Assembly: GCF_035920365.1 (NCBI RefSeq)
Contig: NZ_CP109150.1
Location: forward strand, 186,001-250,000
Length of the DNA stretch: 64,000 bases
Origin: Micromonospora sp. NBC_01740
GTDB taxonomy: Bacteria > Actinomycetota > Actinomycetes > Mycobacteriales > Micromonosporaceae
Direction: 5' to 3'
Positions 17,346-25,629 of the stretch are shown here, one piece after another (within the stretch, counting starts at the first letter, position 1; each line of letters starts with the position of its first letter). The translations under genes were made by a program, and so were the position numbers. Under the pieces are notes generated by a model. The model worked only from the letters and a program-made list of their open reading frames with translations, was not told the DNA's origin and ran no database searches.

Positions 17346-18971
17346 TCAGGCGATACCGGCGGCGGATGGCGAGGTTCCGTCCTCGGGCGAGGGCGGCGGA
17401 TCGCCCGGGTCGAGGCCCGCGAGCGGTGCCCGGCGCAGCAGGCCCGGGCCAGCGGAGGCGGGCGGGCCGACCGGTTCCGGCACGGCGACACCGTCGGAGG
17501 CGGCGCCACCCGGGGCCACCGGCCCGAGCGGCCGGAGCGGGGCTGGCGGAGCACTCTCGGCACGCTCCTCGGCGCCGCCCGGGTGCCGGTCGTCTCCGTC
17601 AACGCGTGGAACGGGGGCGGAAACGAGCGCCGGGGCGGAGGCCGACGGAGGCATGATCGGCACCTCGGGACGACCGTTGCTCCGCCGAGCCGAGGGCACG
17701 ACCGAGCCGGCAGACGCCGACGGCCCGGCCGAATCCGCAGACGCCGACGGCCCAACCGAGCCAGCAGACGCCGAGCGCGTGGCAGGGGCGGCAAACGCAG
17801 ACGGCCCAGCCGACACCGCAGACGGCCCAGCCGACACGGCAGACGGCCCAGCCGACACGGCAGACGGCCCGGACGACACGGCAGAGGAAGACGGCACGCC
17901 GGGGGCGGCAGACGGCGACGGCACGGTCGGCGCGGCGGACGCAGAGGACGTGGTGGGGGCGGAGGGGGCGGAACGCCTGGTGGGGGCGGCAGACCGTGAC
18001 GGCGCGGACGAGGCGGCGGACGCCGACGGGCCCGGCAGCAGTCGGGGCGGCGAAGCCGTCGGCGCCGAGACCGGGCGCAGCCCGGCCACCACGGTGTTGA
18101 CGATCTCGGCCGCGTACGCGCCGTCCGGGTCGTAGTCGGGGTCGAAGACGGTCAGCTCGACGCCGAGGCAGTGCGGGGTGTCGACGAGGCCGGCGAGCAG
18201 GATCTCCAGCTCGGCGAAGGCGATCCCGCCCGGGTCGGGGGCGTCGACCGCCGGCATCACGGCCGGGTCCAGCACGTCCACGTCGATGTGCACCCAGTAG
18301 CCGGCGCAGTCGGCGAGCTGCTCGTGCGCCCACTGTGCCGTACGCGCGGCGCCCTCGGCGCGCAGCGCCGGCACCGGCCGGGTGGTGATCCCGGCGGCCT
18401 GGAGGTCGAGGCGGTACTCGTCCTGCGCCCGGATGCCGAGCACCACCACGTCGATGTCCCGGAAGTACGGCCGGCGCCCCTCGATGGCGGCCAGGTCGGC
18501 CTGCCCCCGCCCGGTGACCAGCGCGAGGTCCTCGCCGGCCGCCGCGCCCACGTAGGAGGCGTTGCCGGGGTGCCGGAAGTCGGAGTGGCCGTCGACGAAG
18601 ACCAACCCGATGCGCCCGCCGACCGCCTCGCCGAGCCGGTGCATGGCCAGTGCCGAACCGAGCAGGATGGAGCAGTCGCCGCCGAGCACCAGCGGGAACT
18701 CGCTGCGGTCGATGATGGCGCCGATCCGTTCCGCGAGCGCCACCGAGTAGTCGGCGATCTCGCGGGCGTGGCAGACCCCGTCCCCCGGTCGCCAGTCGCC
18801 GGGGTCGTAGCGGGGAGCGGTGAGGCAGCCCGCGTCGCGGGCCCGCAGCCGGGCGAGCAGCCCCTGGTCGCGCAGCGCGCCCGGGGCCTTGCCGCAGCCG
18901 GGGACCGAGGTGGACGTGGGTGGGCGCAGGCCGAGGTTGCTGGGCGCGTCGAGGACGGCGATCCGGCGCAT
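17346..18971 (-). CDS. Arginase-family protein with long low-complexity tail
   Basis: About 541 residues. Residues 1-300 form an arginase/agmatinase/formiminoglutamase-type domain with VLGGDCS (near 97), FVDGHSDFR (near 127) and WVHIDVDVLDP (near 226) as metal-binding motifs. The first usually reads GGDHS; the metal-ligand His is Cys here, so true ureohydrolase activity is uncertain. The last ~240 residues are Ala/Ser/Pro-rich, with AGPSAVS repeated four times, and have no counterpart in ordinary ~300-residue members. Start: GGGAG fits the second ATG (18971) better than the first (18974). The tail may be a real extension or the result of a frameshift near 18080. The substrate is unknown. Confidence 0.8.
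   Translation of the reverse strand: MRRIAVLDAPSNLGLRPPTSTSVPGCGKAPGALRDQGLLARLRARDAGCLTAPRYDPGDWRPGDGVCHAREIADYSVALAERIGAIIDRSEFPLVLGGDCSILLGSALAMHRLGEAVGGRIGLVFVDGHSDFRHPGNASYVGAAAGEDLALVTGRGQADLAAIEGRRPYFRDIDVVVLGIRAQDEYRLDLQAAGITTRPVPALRAEGAARTAQWAHEQLADCAGYWVHIDVDVLDPAVMPAVDAPDPGGIAFAELEILLAGLVDTPHCLGVELTVFDPDYDPDGAYAAEIVNTVVAGLRPVSAPTASPPRLLPGPSASAASSAPSRSAAPTRRSAPSAPTTSSASAAPTVPSPSAAPGVPSSSAVSSGPSAVSAGPSAVSAGPSAVSAGPSAFAAPATRSASAGSVGPSASADSAGPSASAGSVVPSARRSNGRPEVPIMPPSASAPALVSAPVPRVDGDDRHPGGAEERAESAPPAPLRPLGPVAPGGAASDGVAVPEPVGPPASAGPGLLRRAPLAGLDPGDPPPSPEDGTSPSAAGIA
17800..17883 (+). repeat. 21-bp coding tandem repeat, four copies
   Basis: Four 21-bp units (GACGGCCCAGCCGACACGGC plus A, last copy altered) encode the AGPSAVS repeats of the arginase-family tail on the reverse strand. 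A 27-bp repeat (GCAGACGCCGACGGCCC...) with a little over two copies lies next to it (about 17717-17775). Confidence 0.75.
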
Positions 18972-19078
18972 CATGGGCTCCCGTCCTCGAGGTGTCGGGC
19001 GGGCCGGCCGGAACGCCGGCCCGCGCTGGCGTGCTACGTACTCACAAGCAGGGCGTGATCACGAACAGGGCGTGGTGC

Positions 19079-19996
19079 TCAGAACAGGGCGCTGGCCAGG
19101 GCCCGGCGCGCCGCGGCGACGGCGGGATCCTCCGGCCCGGCGACCGTGAAGAGGCTGACCAGGTGCTGGCGTACCTTCTCCCGCTCTTCACCGGCGGTGC
19201 GGCGGACCACGCCCACCAGGCGGGCGTACGCCGCCTCGGCCTGACCGCTGAGCACCTCGATGTCGGCGGCCAGGAGCTGGGCCTCGACATCGTCGGGGTT
19301 CGCCTGGGCGGCGGCGACCGCCGCGCCCGGGTCGGCCCCAGCCACCCGGCGGGCGAGCCCGACCTGGGCGAGGCCCGCCTCCGCCGCGGCGTCCGCGGGC
19401 GACTCCGCGAGGATCTTGCGGTACGCCTGCTCGGCCGCGTCGAGGTCGCCGCTCATCAGGGCGTCGTCGGCCTCGTCGAGGCGCGGGTCCTCCGGCTCGG
19501 CGACGCTCACGCCACCGGCCTTGAGCACCGCCTGGATCCACTGCCGCAGCTGCGCCTCGGGCACCACTCCGGAGAAGGCGTCGACCGGCTGGCCGCCGAC
19601 CACCGCGTAGACCATCGGGATGCCCTGCACCCGGAACATCTGGGCGATCCGGGGGTTGGCGTCCACGTCGACCTTGGCGAGCACCCAGGCGCCGCCGCCC
19701 TCGGCGGCCAGCCGCTCCAGCACGGGGCTCAGCTGCTTGCACGGCTCGCACCACTCGGCCCAGAAGTCCACGATCACCGGTGTGGTGAGCGAACGCTCGA
19801 GAACCTCGGACTGGAATGTCGCCTCGCTCACGTCGATGACGGCGACGCCGCCACCGGCGGCGCCGGGGAAATCGGCGGAGGGGGCTGACTGGGCCGGGGT
19901 GGCGGGGCGGGCAGGGGCCGGTGCGGGGGTGCGCAGCGCGCTGAGGTCGACCGCGCCGCGGGTGAAGATCGACGAGGTGATCCGTGGGTCGCTCAT
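19079..19996 (-). CDS. ybbN: Thioredoxin/TPR co-chaperone, YbbN (CnoX) family
   Basis: Cytosolic protein of 305 residues. A disordered Pro/Ala N-terminus (about 20-45) precedes a thioredoxin domain (about 50-160) with the active site WAEWCEPCK, and a C-terminal helical TPR-like region (about 170-305). In E. coli YbbN lacks the CxxC pair, but actinobacterial members like this one keep it, so a redox role is possible. Known family role: holding oxidised or unfolded clients for DnaK/GroEL. A thioredoxin-like gene also lies near the thiolase/epimerase genes in mycobacteria, so the neighbourhood is conserved. Confidence 0.88.
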   Translation of the reverse strand: MSDPRITSSIFTRGAVDLSALRTPAPAPARPATPAQSAPSADFPGAAGGGVAVIDVSEATFQSEVLERSLTTPVIVDFWAEWCEPCKQLSPVLERLAAEGGGAWVLAKVDVDANPRIAQMFRVQGIPMVYAVVGGQPVDAFSGVVPEAQLRQWIQAVLKAGGVSVAEPEDPRLDEADDALMSGDLDAAEQAYRKILAESPADAAAEAGLAQVGLARRVAGADPGAAVAAAQANPDDVEAQLLAADIEVLSGQAEAAYARLVGVVRRTAGEEREKVRQHLVSLFTVAGPEDPAVAAARRALASALF

Positions 19997-20128
19997 GGTT
20001 ACCTAGTCTCGCACGCGACCCACGGAACTCAGATCAACCGCGACGGCGACAGTTGTGACTGTCACGGCTGCTCCCGCCCTTGCCCACCCCGTCCCCGCGC
20101 CCCTGCCCGACCTCCCGCCCGGCATGGC

Positions 20129-20199
20129 GCGATCCCGCACCTCCGGTCCTCGGTACGAGGCCTGCCCGGCGACTGCCGGGACACGAGGTGCGGGATCGC
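20129..20199. terminator. Long branched hairpin downstream of the mutase gene
   Basis: A perfect 15-bp stem (20129-20143 with 20185-20199, GCGATCCCGCACCTC and its complement) encloses a smaller hairpin (CCCGGC-GACT-GCCGGG, about 20165-20180). It is 29 bp past the end of the 20228 gene on its strand, within the 231-bp gap to the thioredoxin gene. Confidence 0.55.
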
Positions 20200-20227
20200 G
20201 GTGGAACGGGGTCGAGGGGGGGAAGGG

Positions 20228-21916
20228 TCAGAAGCGGGCGGGTTCGCGGTAGACGCCCCACTCGGCGCGCAGGGCGTCGCAGATCTCGCCGAGGGTGGCC
20301 TCCGCGCGGACGGCGTCCAGCATGGCCGGGATCATGTTGCCGTCGGTCCGGCCGACGGTGACCATCCGCTCGATGGCGGCCTTCACGGCGGCCTCGTCGC
20401 GGCCGGCCTTCCGCTCGGCCAGCACCCGGCGCTGCTCCAGCTCCACCTCGTGCGAGATGCGCAGGATCTCCAGGTCCTTGGCGACCGTGCCGGTGTGGCA
20501 GTTGACCCCGACGATCCGCTTGTCGCCCTTCTCCAGCGCCTGCTGGTAGACGAAGGCGGATTCGGCGATGTGGCCGGTGAACCAGCCGTCCTCGATGCCG
20601 CGCAGGATGCCGGAGGTCATCGGACCGATCTGGTGCGGACCCTCCCCGCCGAGCTGCCGGATCCGGGCGAAGATCTCCTCCGCCTCGGCCTCGATCTTGT
20701 CGGTGAGCGCCTCGACGTACCAGGACCCGCCCAGCGGGTCCGCCACGTTGGTCACCCCGGTCTCCTCCATCAGCACCTGCTGGGTACGCAGGGCGATCTC
20801 GGCGGACTCGTCGGTGGGCAGCGCCAGGGTTTCGTCCAGGGCGTTGGTGTGCAGCGAGTTGGTGCCGCCGAGCACCGCCGCGAGTGCCTCCACGGCGGTA
20901 CGCACCACGTTGTTGACCGGCTGCTGGGCGGTCAGCGACACCCCGGCGGTCTGCGTGTGGAACCGCAGCCAGAGCGCCTTCTCACTGGTCGCGCCGTAGA
21001 CGTCGCGCAGCCAGCGGGCCCAGATGCGGCGGGCGGCCCGGAACTTGGCGATCTCCTCGAAGAAGTCGACGTGCGAGTCGAAGAAGAAGCTCAGGCCGGG
21101 CGCGAAGACGTTGACGTCGAGCCCCCGGGAGAGCCCCAGCTCGACGTAGCCGAAGCCGTCGGCGAGGGTGTACGCCAGCTCCTGCGCGGCGGTCGAGCCG
21201 GCCTCGCGGATGTGGTAGCCGGAGACCGACAGCGGCTTGTAGCGCGGGATCTCCCGGGCGCAGTACTCCATCAGGTCGCCGATCAGGCGCAGGTGCGGCT
21301 CCGGGTCGAAGAGCCACTCCTTCTGTGCGATGTACTCCTTGAAGATGTCCGTCTGCAACGTGCCGTCCAGGGTGGACAGGTCGGCGCCCTGCCGCTCGGC
21401 GGCCACCAGGTACATGCAGAACACCGGCACCGCCGGCCCGGAGATGGTCATCGACGTGGTGACCCCGGCCAGGTCGATGCCGTCGAAGAGGGCCTCCATG
21501 TCGGCGGCGGTGTCGATGGCGACGCCGCAGTGGCCCACCTCCCCGAGCGCCTGCGGGTCGTCGGAGTCCCGGCCCATCAGCGTGGGCATGTCGAAGGCGA
21601 CGGAGAGACCGCCGCCGCCGGCGCCCAGGATCATCTTGTAGCGCTCGTTGGTCTGCTGGGCGTTGCCGAACCCGGCGAACTGCCGGATCGTCCAGGTCCG
21701 TCCGCGGTAGCCGGTCGGGTAGAGACCCCGGGTGTACGGGTACTCGCCCGGCCAGCCGATGCGCTCGAAGCCCGGGTGGTCCACGCCCTCCGGCGGCCCG
21801 TAGACCGGGTCGACGGGCATCCCGGAAAGCGTGGTGAAGTCGGCGTCCCGCTTGCGCGCGGCGTCGTAGCGGGCCTGCCAGCGTGCCCGTCCGGCGGCGA
21901 TCTCGTCGGCGTTCAT
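20228..21916 (-). CDS. icmA: Isobutyryl-CoA mutase large subunit (IcmA type)
   Basis: B12-dependent carbon-skeleton mutase interconverting butyryl-CoA and isobutyryl-CoA. 562 residues: the TIM-barrel substrate domain only, without the cobalamin domain, which in this family is a separate small subunit not found in the window. Specificity residues are visible: Phe80 in [10 protein letters not shown] and Gln198 in KEYIAQKEW. Those are the residues of isobutyryl-CoA mutase (Phe80/Gln198), whereas methylmalonyl-CoA mutase has Tyr89/Arg207. The ATG at 21916 has GAGGAGGAG 9 nt upstream. A TACACT -10 box (21959-21954) and a shared operator (21970-21985) precede it. Confidence 0.9.
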   Translation of the reverse strand: MNADEIAAGRARWQARYDAARKRDADFTTLSGMPVDPVYGPPEGVDHPGFERIGWPGEYPYTRGLYPTGYRGRTWTIRQFAGFGNAQQTNERYKMILGAGGGGLSVAFDMPTLMGRDSDDPQALGEVGHCGVAIDTAADMEALFDGIDLAGVTTSMTISGPAVPVFCMYLVAAERQGADLSTLDGTLQTDIFKEYIAQKEWLFDPEPHLRLIGDLMEYCAREIPRYKPLSVSGYHIREAGSTAAQELAYTLADGFGYVELGLSRGLDVNVFAPGLSFFFDSHVDFFEEIAKFRAARRIWARWLRDVYGATSEKALWLRFHTQTAGVSLTAQQPVNNVVRTAVEALAAVLGGTNSLHTNALDETLALPTDESAEIALRTQQVLMEETGVTNVADPLGGSWYVEALTDKIEAEAEEIFARIRQLGGEGPHQIGPMTSGILRGIEDGWFTGHIAESAFVYQQALEKGDKRIVGVNCHTGTVAKDLEILRISHEVELEQRRVLAERKAGRDEAAVKAAIERMVTVGRTDGNMIPAMLDAVRAEATLGEICDALRAEWGVYREPARF

Positions 21917-21953
21917 CGGCGGGGCTCCTCCTCGAGTCCTCGACTGCACTGCG

Positions 21954-21985
21954 AGTGTAGAGCCCAGACCTGAACGATCGCTAAG
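21954..21985 (-). promoter_or_regulatory. icmA promoter with acyl-CoA operator
   Basis: Operator CTGAACGATCGCTAAG (21970-21985; 12 of 16 positions symmetric) lies 10 nt upstream of a -10-like TACACT (21959-21954, reverse strand). It therefore covers the -35 area. The same sequence class occurs at four other acyl-CoA promoters in the window. Confidence 0.65.
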
Positions 21986-22024
21986 TAAGTTCGTACCGGC
22001 AGGTAACCTGGGCCGCCGGACGCG

Positions 22025-22438
22025 TCACGCGACGGGCGCGGCGGGACCGCCCAGGGCCACGTCGTCGACCCTGATGTTGACCTCGTCGACCCGCAGCCCG
22101 TACGCCTCGACCGCCTCGGCGACCTGCGCCCGGACCTCGGCGGTCACCTGCGGCACCGCGCGGCCGGCCTCGATCACGATGACCAGGTTGACCACCGCCG
22201 CGCCGTTGGTGACGTGGGCCGAGCAGCCGCGCCGGGCGTCGCCGACCTGGTCGAGCCCGACCTTGTCGAGCACCGCGTTGAAGAACCGGGCCACGTCCCC
22301 GCCCAGCTCGACCACCCCGGGCACGGACCGCGCGGCGGCCACCGCGATCTTCTCCACCACCTCGTCGGAGACGAGCGTCGTCCCGCCCGGCACCGCGTCC
22401 GGCGTCACCGACAGCTCCTGCGTCGCCTCGTCGCCCAT
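22025..22438 (-). CDS. Asp23/Gls24-family envelope stress protein
   Basis: 137 residues. The core (about 20-125) matches the Asp23/Gls24 family: VSDEVVEKIAVAAARSVPGV, later VNLVIVIEAGRAVPQVTAEV and YGLRVDEVNIRVDDV. These soluble proteins associate with the envelope and are linked to alkaline/general stress in Gram-positives; their biochemical role is not known. The residues between contain a Cys (RRGCSAHV). GGGGAG lies just before the ATG at 22438. It stands between meaB and icmA on the same strand, 75 bp after meaB; no functional link to them is evident. Confidence 0.85.
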   Translation of the reverse strand: MGDEATQELSVTPDAVPGGTTLVSDEVVEKIAVAAARSVPGVVELGGDVARFFNAVLDKVGLDQVGDARRGCSAHVTNGAAVVNLVIVIEAGRAVPQVTAEVRAQVAEAVEAYGLRVDEVNIRVDDVALGGPAAPVA

Positions 22439-22512
22439 CGTCTCCCCACTCCGCCGCGCACCGCCCCACGCCGACCGTGGAGCGGTGCGAGCGTACTAGC
22501 TCGACGGGCCCC

Positions 22513-23517
22513 TCAGGAGCCGAGTTGGGAGAGCAGTTCGTCGGCCGCCGCGTACGGGTCGAGGGCGCCCTCGGCCACCTTCGCGGCGAGCGCCGGCAGC
22601 TCCGTACCGTCGCGCAGGGAACCGATCCGGGCGCGGAGCACGCCCAGCGCGATCGCCTCGACCTCGGCGGCGGCCCGCGCCTCCTGGCGGCGGCGCAGCT
22701 CGCCGTGCTCGACCAGCCAGCCACGGTGCTTGTCGATGGCGGCGGCGATGTCGTCGATCCCCTCGCCCCGGGAGGCGATCGCGCGCACCACCTGCGGCCG
22801 CCAGTCGCCCGGGCCGCGCTCGCCCAGGGCGATCATGCCCTGGATGTCGCGGTAGGTGGCGTCGGCGCCGTCCCGGTCGGCCTTGTTGACCACGAAGACG
22901 TCGGCGATCTCCAGGATGCCGGCCTTGACCGCCTGGATGGCGTCGCCCATGCCCGGGGCGAGCAGCACCAGCGTGGTGTCGGCCAGCGAGGCGACCTCCA
23001 CCTCGGCCTGCCCGACGCCCACGGTCTCCACCAGCACGACGTCGCAGCCGGCGCCCTCCAGCACCCGCACCGCCTGCGGCGTGGCGGCCGACAGCCCGCC
23101 GAGGTGGCCCCGGCTGGACATCGACCGGATGTAGACGCCCGGGTCGGTGGCGTGGTCCTGCATCCGGACCCGGTCGCCGAGGATCGCCCCGCCCGTGAAC
23201 GGGCTGGACGGGTCGATGGCCAGCACGCCCACCCGGTGGCCGCGGGCGCGCAGCGCCCGGACCAGCTCGTTGGTGGTGGTCGACTTACCCACCCCGGGTG
23301 AGCCGGTCAGCCCGACCACCTGGGCCTGGCCGGCGTACGGCGCGAGGGCCGCCGCGATCCGCGGCAGCGTCTCGTCGCCCGACTCGACCAGGGTGATCAG
23401 CCGGGCCACCGCGCGCGGATCGCCCGCGCGGGCCCGCTCGACCAGCATCGGCACGTCCCGGCTGCGGCGCACCGGGGGTGCGCCGGCTGCCGGGACGCCG
23501 TCGACGATCTCGCTCAC
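22513..23517 (-). CDS. meaB: Mutase-protecting GTPase MeaB
   Basis: G3E-type P-loop GTPase (ArgK/MeaB family), 334 residues, which gates cofactor loading and protects B12-dependent acyl-CoA mutases. Seen: Walker A GLTGSPGVGKSTT (near residue 70), switch regions AIDPSSPFTGGAILGDRVRM and VETVGVGQAEVEV, and the NKAD guanine motif. It starts at GTG 23517, 33 nt after the thiolase stop, so it is likely co-transcribed with thiolase from the operator-bearing promoter at 24783-24798. Partners in the window are IcmA and the ethylmalonyl-CoA mutase. Confidence 0.93.
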   Translation of the reverse strand: MSEIVDGVPAAGAPPVRRSRDVPMLVERARAGDPRAVARLITLVESGDETLPRIAAALAPYAGQAQVVGLTGSPGVGKSTTTNELVRALRARGHRVGVLAIDPSSPFTGGAILGDRVRMQDHATDPGVYIRSMSSRGHLGGLSAATPQAVRVLEGAGCDVVLVETVGVGQAEVEVASLADTTLVLLAPGMGDAIQAVKAGILEIADVFVVNKADRDGADATYRDIQGMIALGERGPGDWRPQVVRAIASRGEGIDDIAAAIDKHRGWLVEHGELRRRQEARAAAEVEAIALGVLRARIGSLRDGTELPALAAKVAEGALDPYAAADELLSQLGS

Positions 23518-23550
23518 TGTGCTGCCTCTACGGGATCGGCCGGCCGGCGG

Positions 23551-24750
23551 TCAGTGACCGCTCTCGCCGGGGGCCGGGACGTGGATGATCAGAGCGTCGC
23601 CCTGGCCGCCGCCGCCGCAGAGCGCCGCGGCGCCCGTGCCGCCGCCCCGGCGCTTGAGCTCCAGCGCGAGGGTGAGCACCAGCCGGGCGCCGGACATGCC
23701 GATCGGGTGGCCCAGCGCGATCGCCCCGCCGTTGACGTTGACCTTGTCCGGGCTGATCCCGAGGTCACGGGTGGACTGGATGCCCACCTGGGCGAACGCC
23801 TCGTTGATCTCGATGAGGTCCAGGTCCTCGATGCCGAGCCCGCCCTTCTTGAGGGCGTGCTGGATCGCGTTGGACGGCTGCGAGTGCAGGGAGTTGTCCG
23901 GGCCGGCGACGTTGCCGTGCGCGCCGATCTCGGCCAGCCAGGTCAGCCCCAGCTCCTTGGCCTTGGCCTTGCTCATGACGACCACCGCGGCGGCGCCGTC
24001 GGAGATCGGCGAGGAGCTGCCGGCGGTGATGGTGCCGTCCTTGGCGAACGCCGGGCGCAGCTTCGCCAGCGACTCGACGGTGGTGTCCGGGCGGATCCCC
24101 TCGTCCTCGCTGATCACCAGCGGGTCGCCCTTGCGCTGCGGGATGACCACCGGGGTGATCTCGTCGGCGAAGTGGCCGTTCTTCTGCGCGGCGGCGGCCC
24201 GCTGGTGGCTGGCCGCGGCGAACGCGTCCTGCTCCTCGCGGGTGATGCCGTGCCGCCCGTTGTGCCGCTCGGTGGACTCACCCATCGCGCAGCTGTCCCA
24301 GGCGTCGGTGAGCCCGTCGAGCGCCATGTGGTCCTTGACCACCACGTCGCCGTACTTGTAGCCGCCGCGCTGGCCGAGCAGCAGGTGCGGGGCGTTGGTC
24401 ATGGACTCCATGCCGCCGGCGACGACGATGTCGAACTCGCCGGCGCGGATCAGCTGGTCGGCCAGGGCGATCGCGTCCAGGCCGGAGAGGCAGACCTTGT
24501 TGACGGTCAGCGCCGGCACGGACATCGGGATGCCGGCCTCGACCGCCGCCTGGCGGGCCGGGATCTGTCCGGCGCCGGCCTGGAGCACCTGCCCCATGAT
24601 CACGTACTGGACCTGCTCGGGGGCGACGCCGGCCCGCTCGAGCGCCGCCTTGATCGCGACGCCACCGAGCCTGGTCGCGGGGAGGTCCTTGAGGTTGCCC
24701 AGCAGGCGCCCCATCGGGGTCCGCGCGCCGCTGACGATCACCGAAGCCAT
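23551..24750 (-). CDS. Acetyl-CoA C-acetyltransferase (thiolase)
   Basis: Thiolase II family, 399 residues, normal length. Condenses two acetyl-CoA to acetoacetyl-CoA or runs the reverse thiolysis. Catalytic residues: nucleophile Cys in [13 protein letters not shown], His in [16 protein letters not shown], and second Cys in [10 protein letters not shown] near the C-terminus. The ATG at 24750 has CGGAGGC upstream. It is divergent from the epimerase gene over 61 bp that hold an operator and a -10-like TACAGG (24779-24774). In the ethylmalonyl-CoA pathway this would be the first step. Confidence 0.93.
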   Translation of the reverse strand: MASVIVSGARTPMGRLLGNLKDLPATRLGGVAIKAALERAGVAPEQVQYVIMGQVLQAGAGQIPARQAAVEAGIPMSVPALTVNKVCLSGLDAIALADQLIRAGEFDIVVAGGMESMTNAPHLLLGQRGGYKYGDVVVKDHMALDGLTDAWDSCAMGESTERHNGRHGITREEQDAFAAASHQRAAAAQKNGHFADEITPVVIPQRKGDPLVISEDEGIRPDTTVESLAKLRPAFAKDGTITAGSSSPISDGAAAVVVMSKAKAKELGLTWLAEIGAHGNVAGPDNSLHSQPSNAIQHALKKGGLGIEDLDLIEINEAFAQVGIQSTRDLGISPDKVNVNGGAIALGHPIGMSGARLVLTLALELKRRGGGTGAAALCGGGGQGDALIIHVPAPGESGH

Positions 24751-24782
24751 GCCTGCCTCCGAGGGGGTGCCGACCTGTACGC

Positions 24783-24805
24783 CTTAACGATTGTTCGGTC
24801 AGACT
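24783..24805. promoter_or_regulatory. Divergent thiolase/epimerase promoters with acyl-CoA operator
   Basis: Operator CTTAACGATTGTTCGG (24783-24798; 10 of 16 symmetric) sits one base before CAGACT (24800-24805), which is 6 nt from the epimerase ATG (leaderless layout). On the other strand it is 3 nt before TACAGG (24779-24774) of the thiolase gene. One bound repressor could block both. Confidence 0.6.
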
Positions 24806-24811
24806 AGCGCC

Positions 24812-25285
24812 ATGGCTGAGAACTCCCCCGTCGAGACCGCTGCCGACTATGTCACAGACATCGGCCTGCGCCGCATCGACCACGTCGGGGTCGCCGTCGC
24901 CGACCTGGACGCCGCGATCGACTTCTACCAGCGCACCTTCGGGATGCGCTGCGTGCACACCGAGGTGAACGCCGAGCAGGGCGTACGCGAGGCGATGCTG
25001 GCCGTCGGCCCGGACGCCGAGGGCGGCTGCGTGCAGCTGCTCGCCCCGCTGACCCCGGAGTCGACCATCGCCAAGTTCCTCGACAAGAAGGGCCCCGGCG
25101 TGCAGCAGGTGGCGTACACCGTCGAGGACATCGACGCCGCCTGCGCGAAGCTGCGCGAGCGGGGCGTGAAGCTGCTCTACGACACCCCGAAGCGCGGCAC
25201 CGCCAACTCGCGGGTCAACTTCGTCCACCCGAAGGACGCCGGCGGGGTGCTGGTCGAACTCGTCGAGCCTGCCGCCGGGCACTGA
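24812..25285 (+). CDS. Methylmalonyl-CoA/ethylmalonyl-CoA epimerase
   Basis: 157 residues, VOC fold. It interconverts the R and S forms of methylmalonyl-CoA; homologues in ethylmalonyl-CoA pathway bacteria also act on ethylmalonyl-CoA. Metal ligands expected for the family are visible: His in RIDHVGVAV (near residue 26), Gln in GCVQLLAP (near 78), His in GVQQVAYTV-equivalent position replaced by Gln, and Glu in GVLVELVEP. The ATG at 24812 has no ribosome site but lies 6 nt after a -10-like CAGACT, so a leaderless start is likely. A TTG at 24791 would extend it into the operator and is unlikely. Confidence 0.9.
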   Translation: MAENSPVETAADYVTDIGLRRIDHVGVAVADLDAAIDFYQRTFGMRCVHTEVNAEQGVREAMLAVGPDAEGGCVQLLAPLTPESTIAKFLDKKGPGVQQVAYTVEDIDAACAKLRERGVKLLYDTPKRGTANSRVNFVHPKDAGGVLVELVEPAAGH

Positions 25286-25291
25286 TCCCCA

Positions 25292-25326
25292 CCTCCGGCT
25301 CCCGCCGACCGGGCGGGGGCCGGAGG
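25292..25326 (+). terminator. Hairpin terminator after the epimerase gene
   Basis: A 15-bp stem (25292-25306 with 25312-25326, one mismatch) closes a 5-nt loop, 7 nt after the epimerase stop. Two further GGCCGGAGGCCAC-like copies (about 25353 and 25384) follow, making a short degenerate repeat. Confidence 0.65.
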
Positions 25327-25486
25327 CCACACTCCATCTGGCGAAAAGGGGCCGGAGGCCACTCCCCGGCTGGTGGGAGAGGGGTCGGAGGCCCCGCCGA
25401 GCGCGCCGGTGCGTGGTTCCACCGCCGCCCGGGCACCTCCACGCATCGGCCAATGCAGTTTTTCACAGAGGACTTCCGGCCCTACC

Positions 25487-25498
25487 TACTCTTCAGTA
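25487..25498. promoter_or_regulatory. Possible operator upstream of ccr
   Basis: TACT-CTTC-AGTA is a small inverted repeat about 130 bp upstream of the ccr start, in the least GC-rich part of the 344-bp gap. It differs from the operator shared by the other acyl-CoA genes. Weak evidence on its own. Confidence 0.25.
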
Positions 25499-25629
25499 AC
25501 GTCCCGCCCCACAGGAGCGCGGCCGGTACCGGATGTGTCGGATGCCGACATGGCGGTGGGCCGCACCGACGCCGACGATGGCAGCACCCAGGCCCGCGTG
25601 GGCGGGGTGCGGACGAACGGGAGGTCGAC

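Noticed and set aside
17071-18135. Long + strand frames through the tandem array and arginase tail
   Set aside because: They arise from tandem repeats without stops and from the complement of an Ala/Ser/Pro-coding region; no ribosome site or family similarity.
20228-21916. Methylmalonyl-CoA mutase assignment
   Set aside because: Phe80 and Gln198 match isobutyryl-CoA mutase, and there is no B12 domain in the protein.
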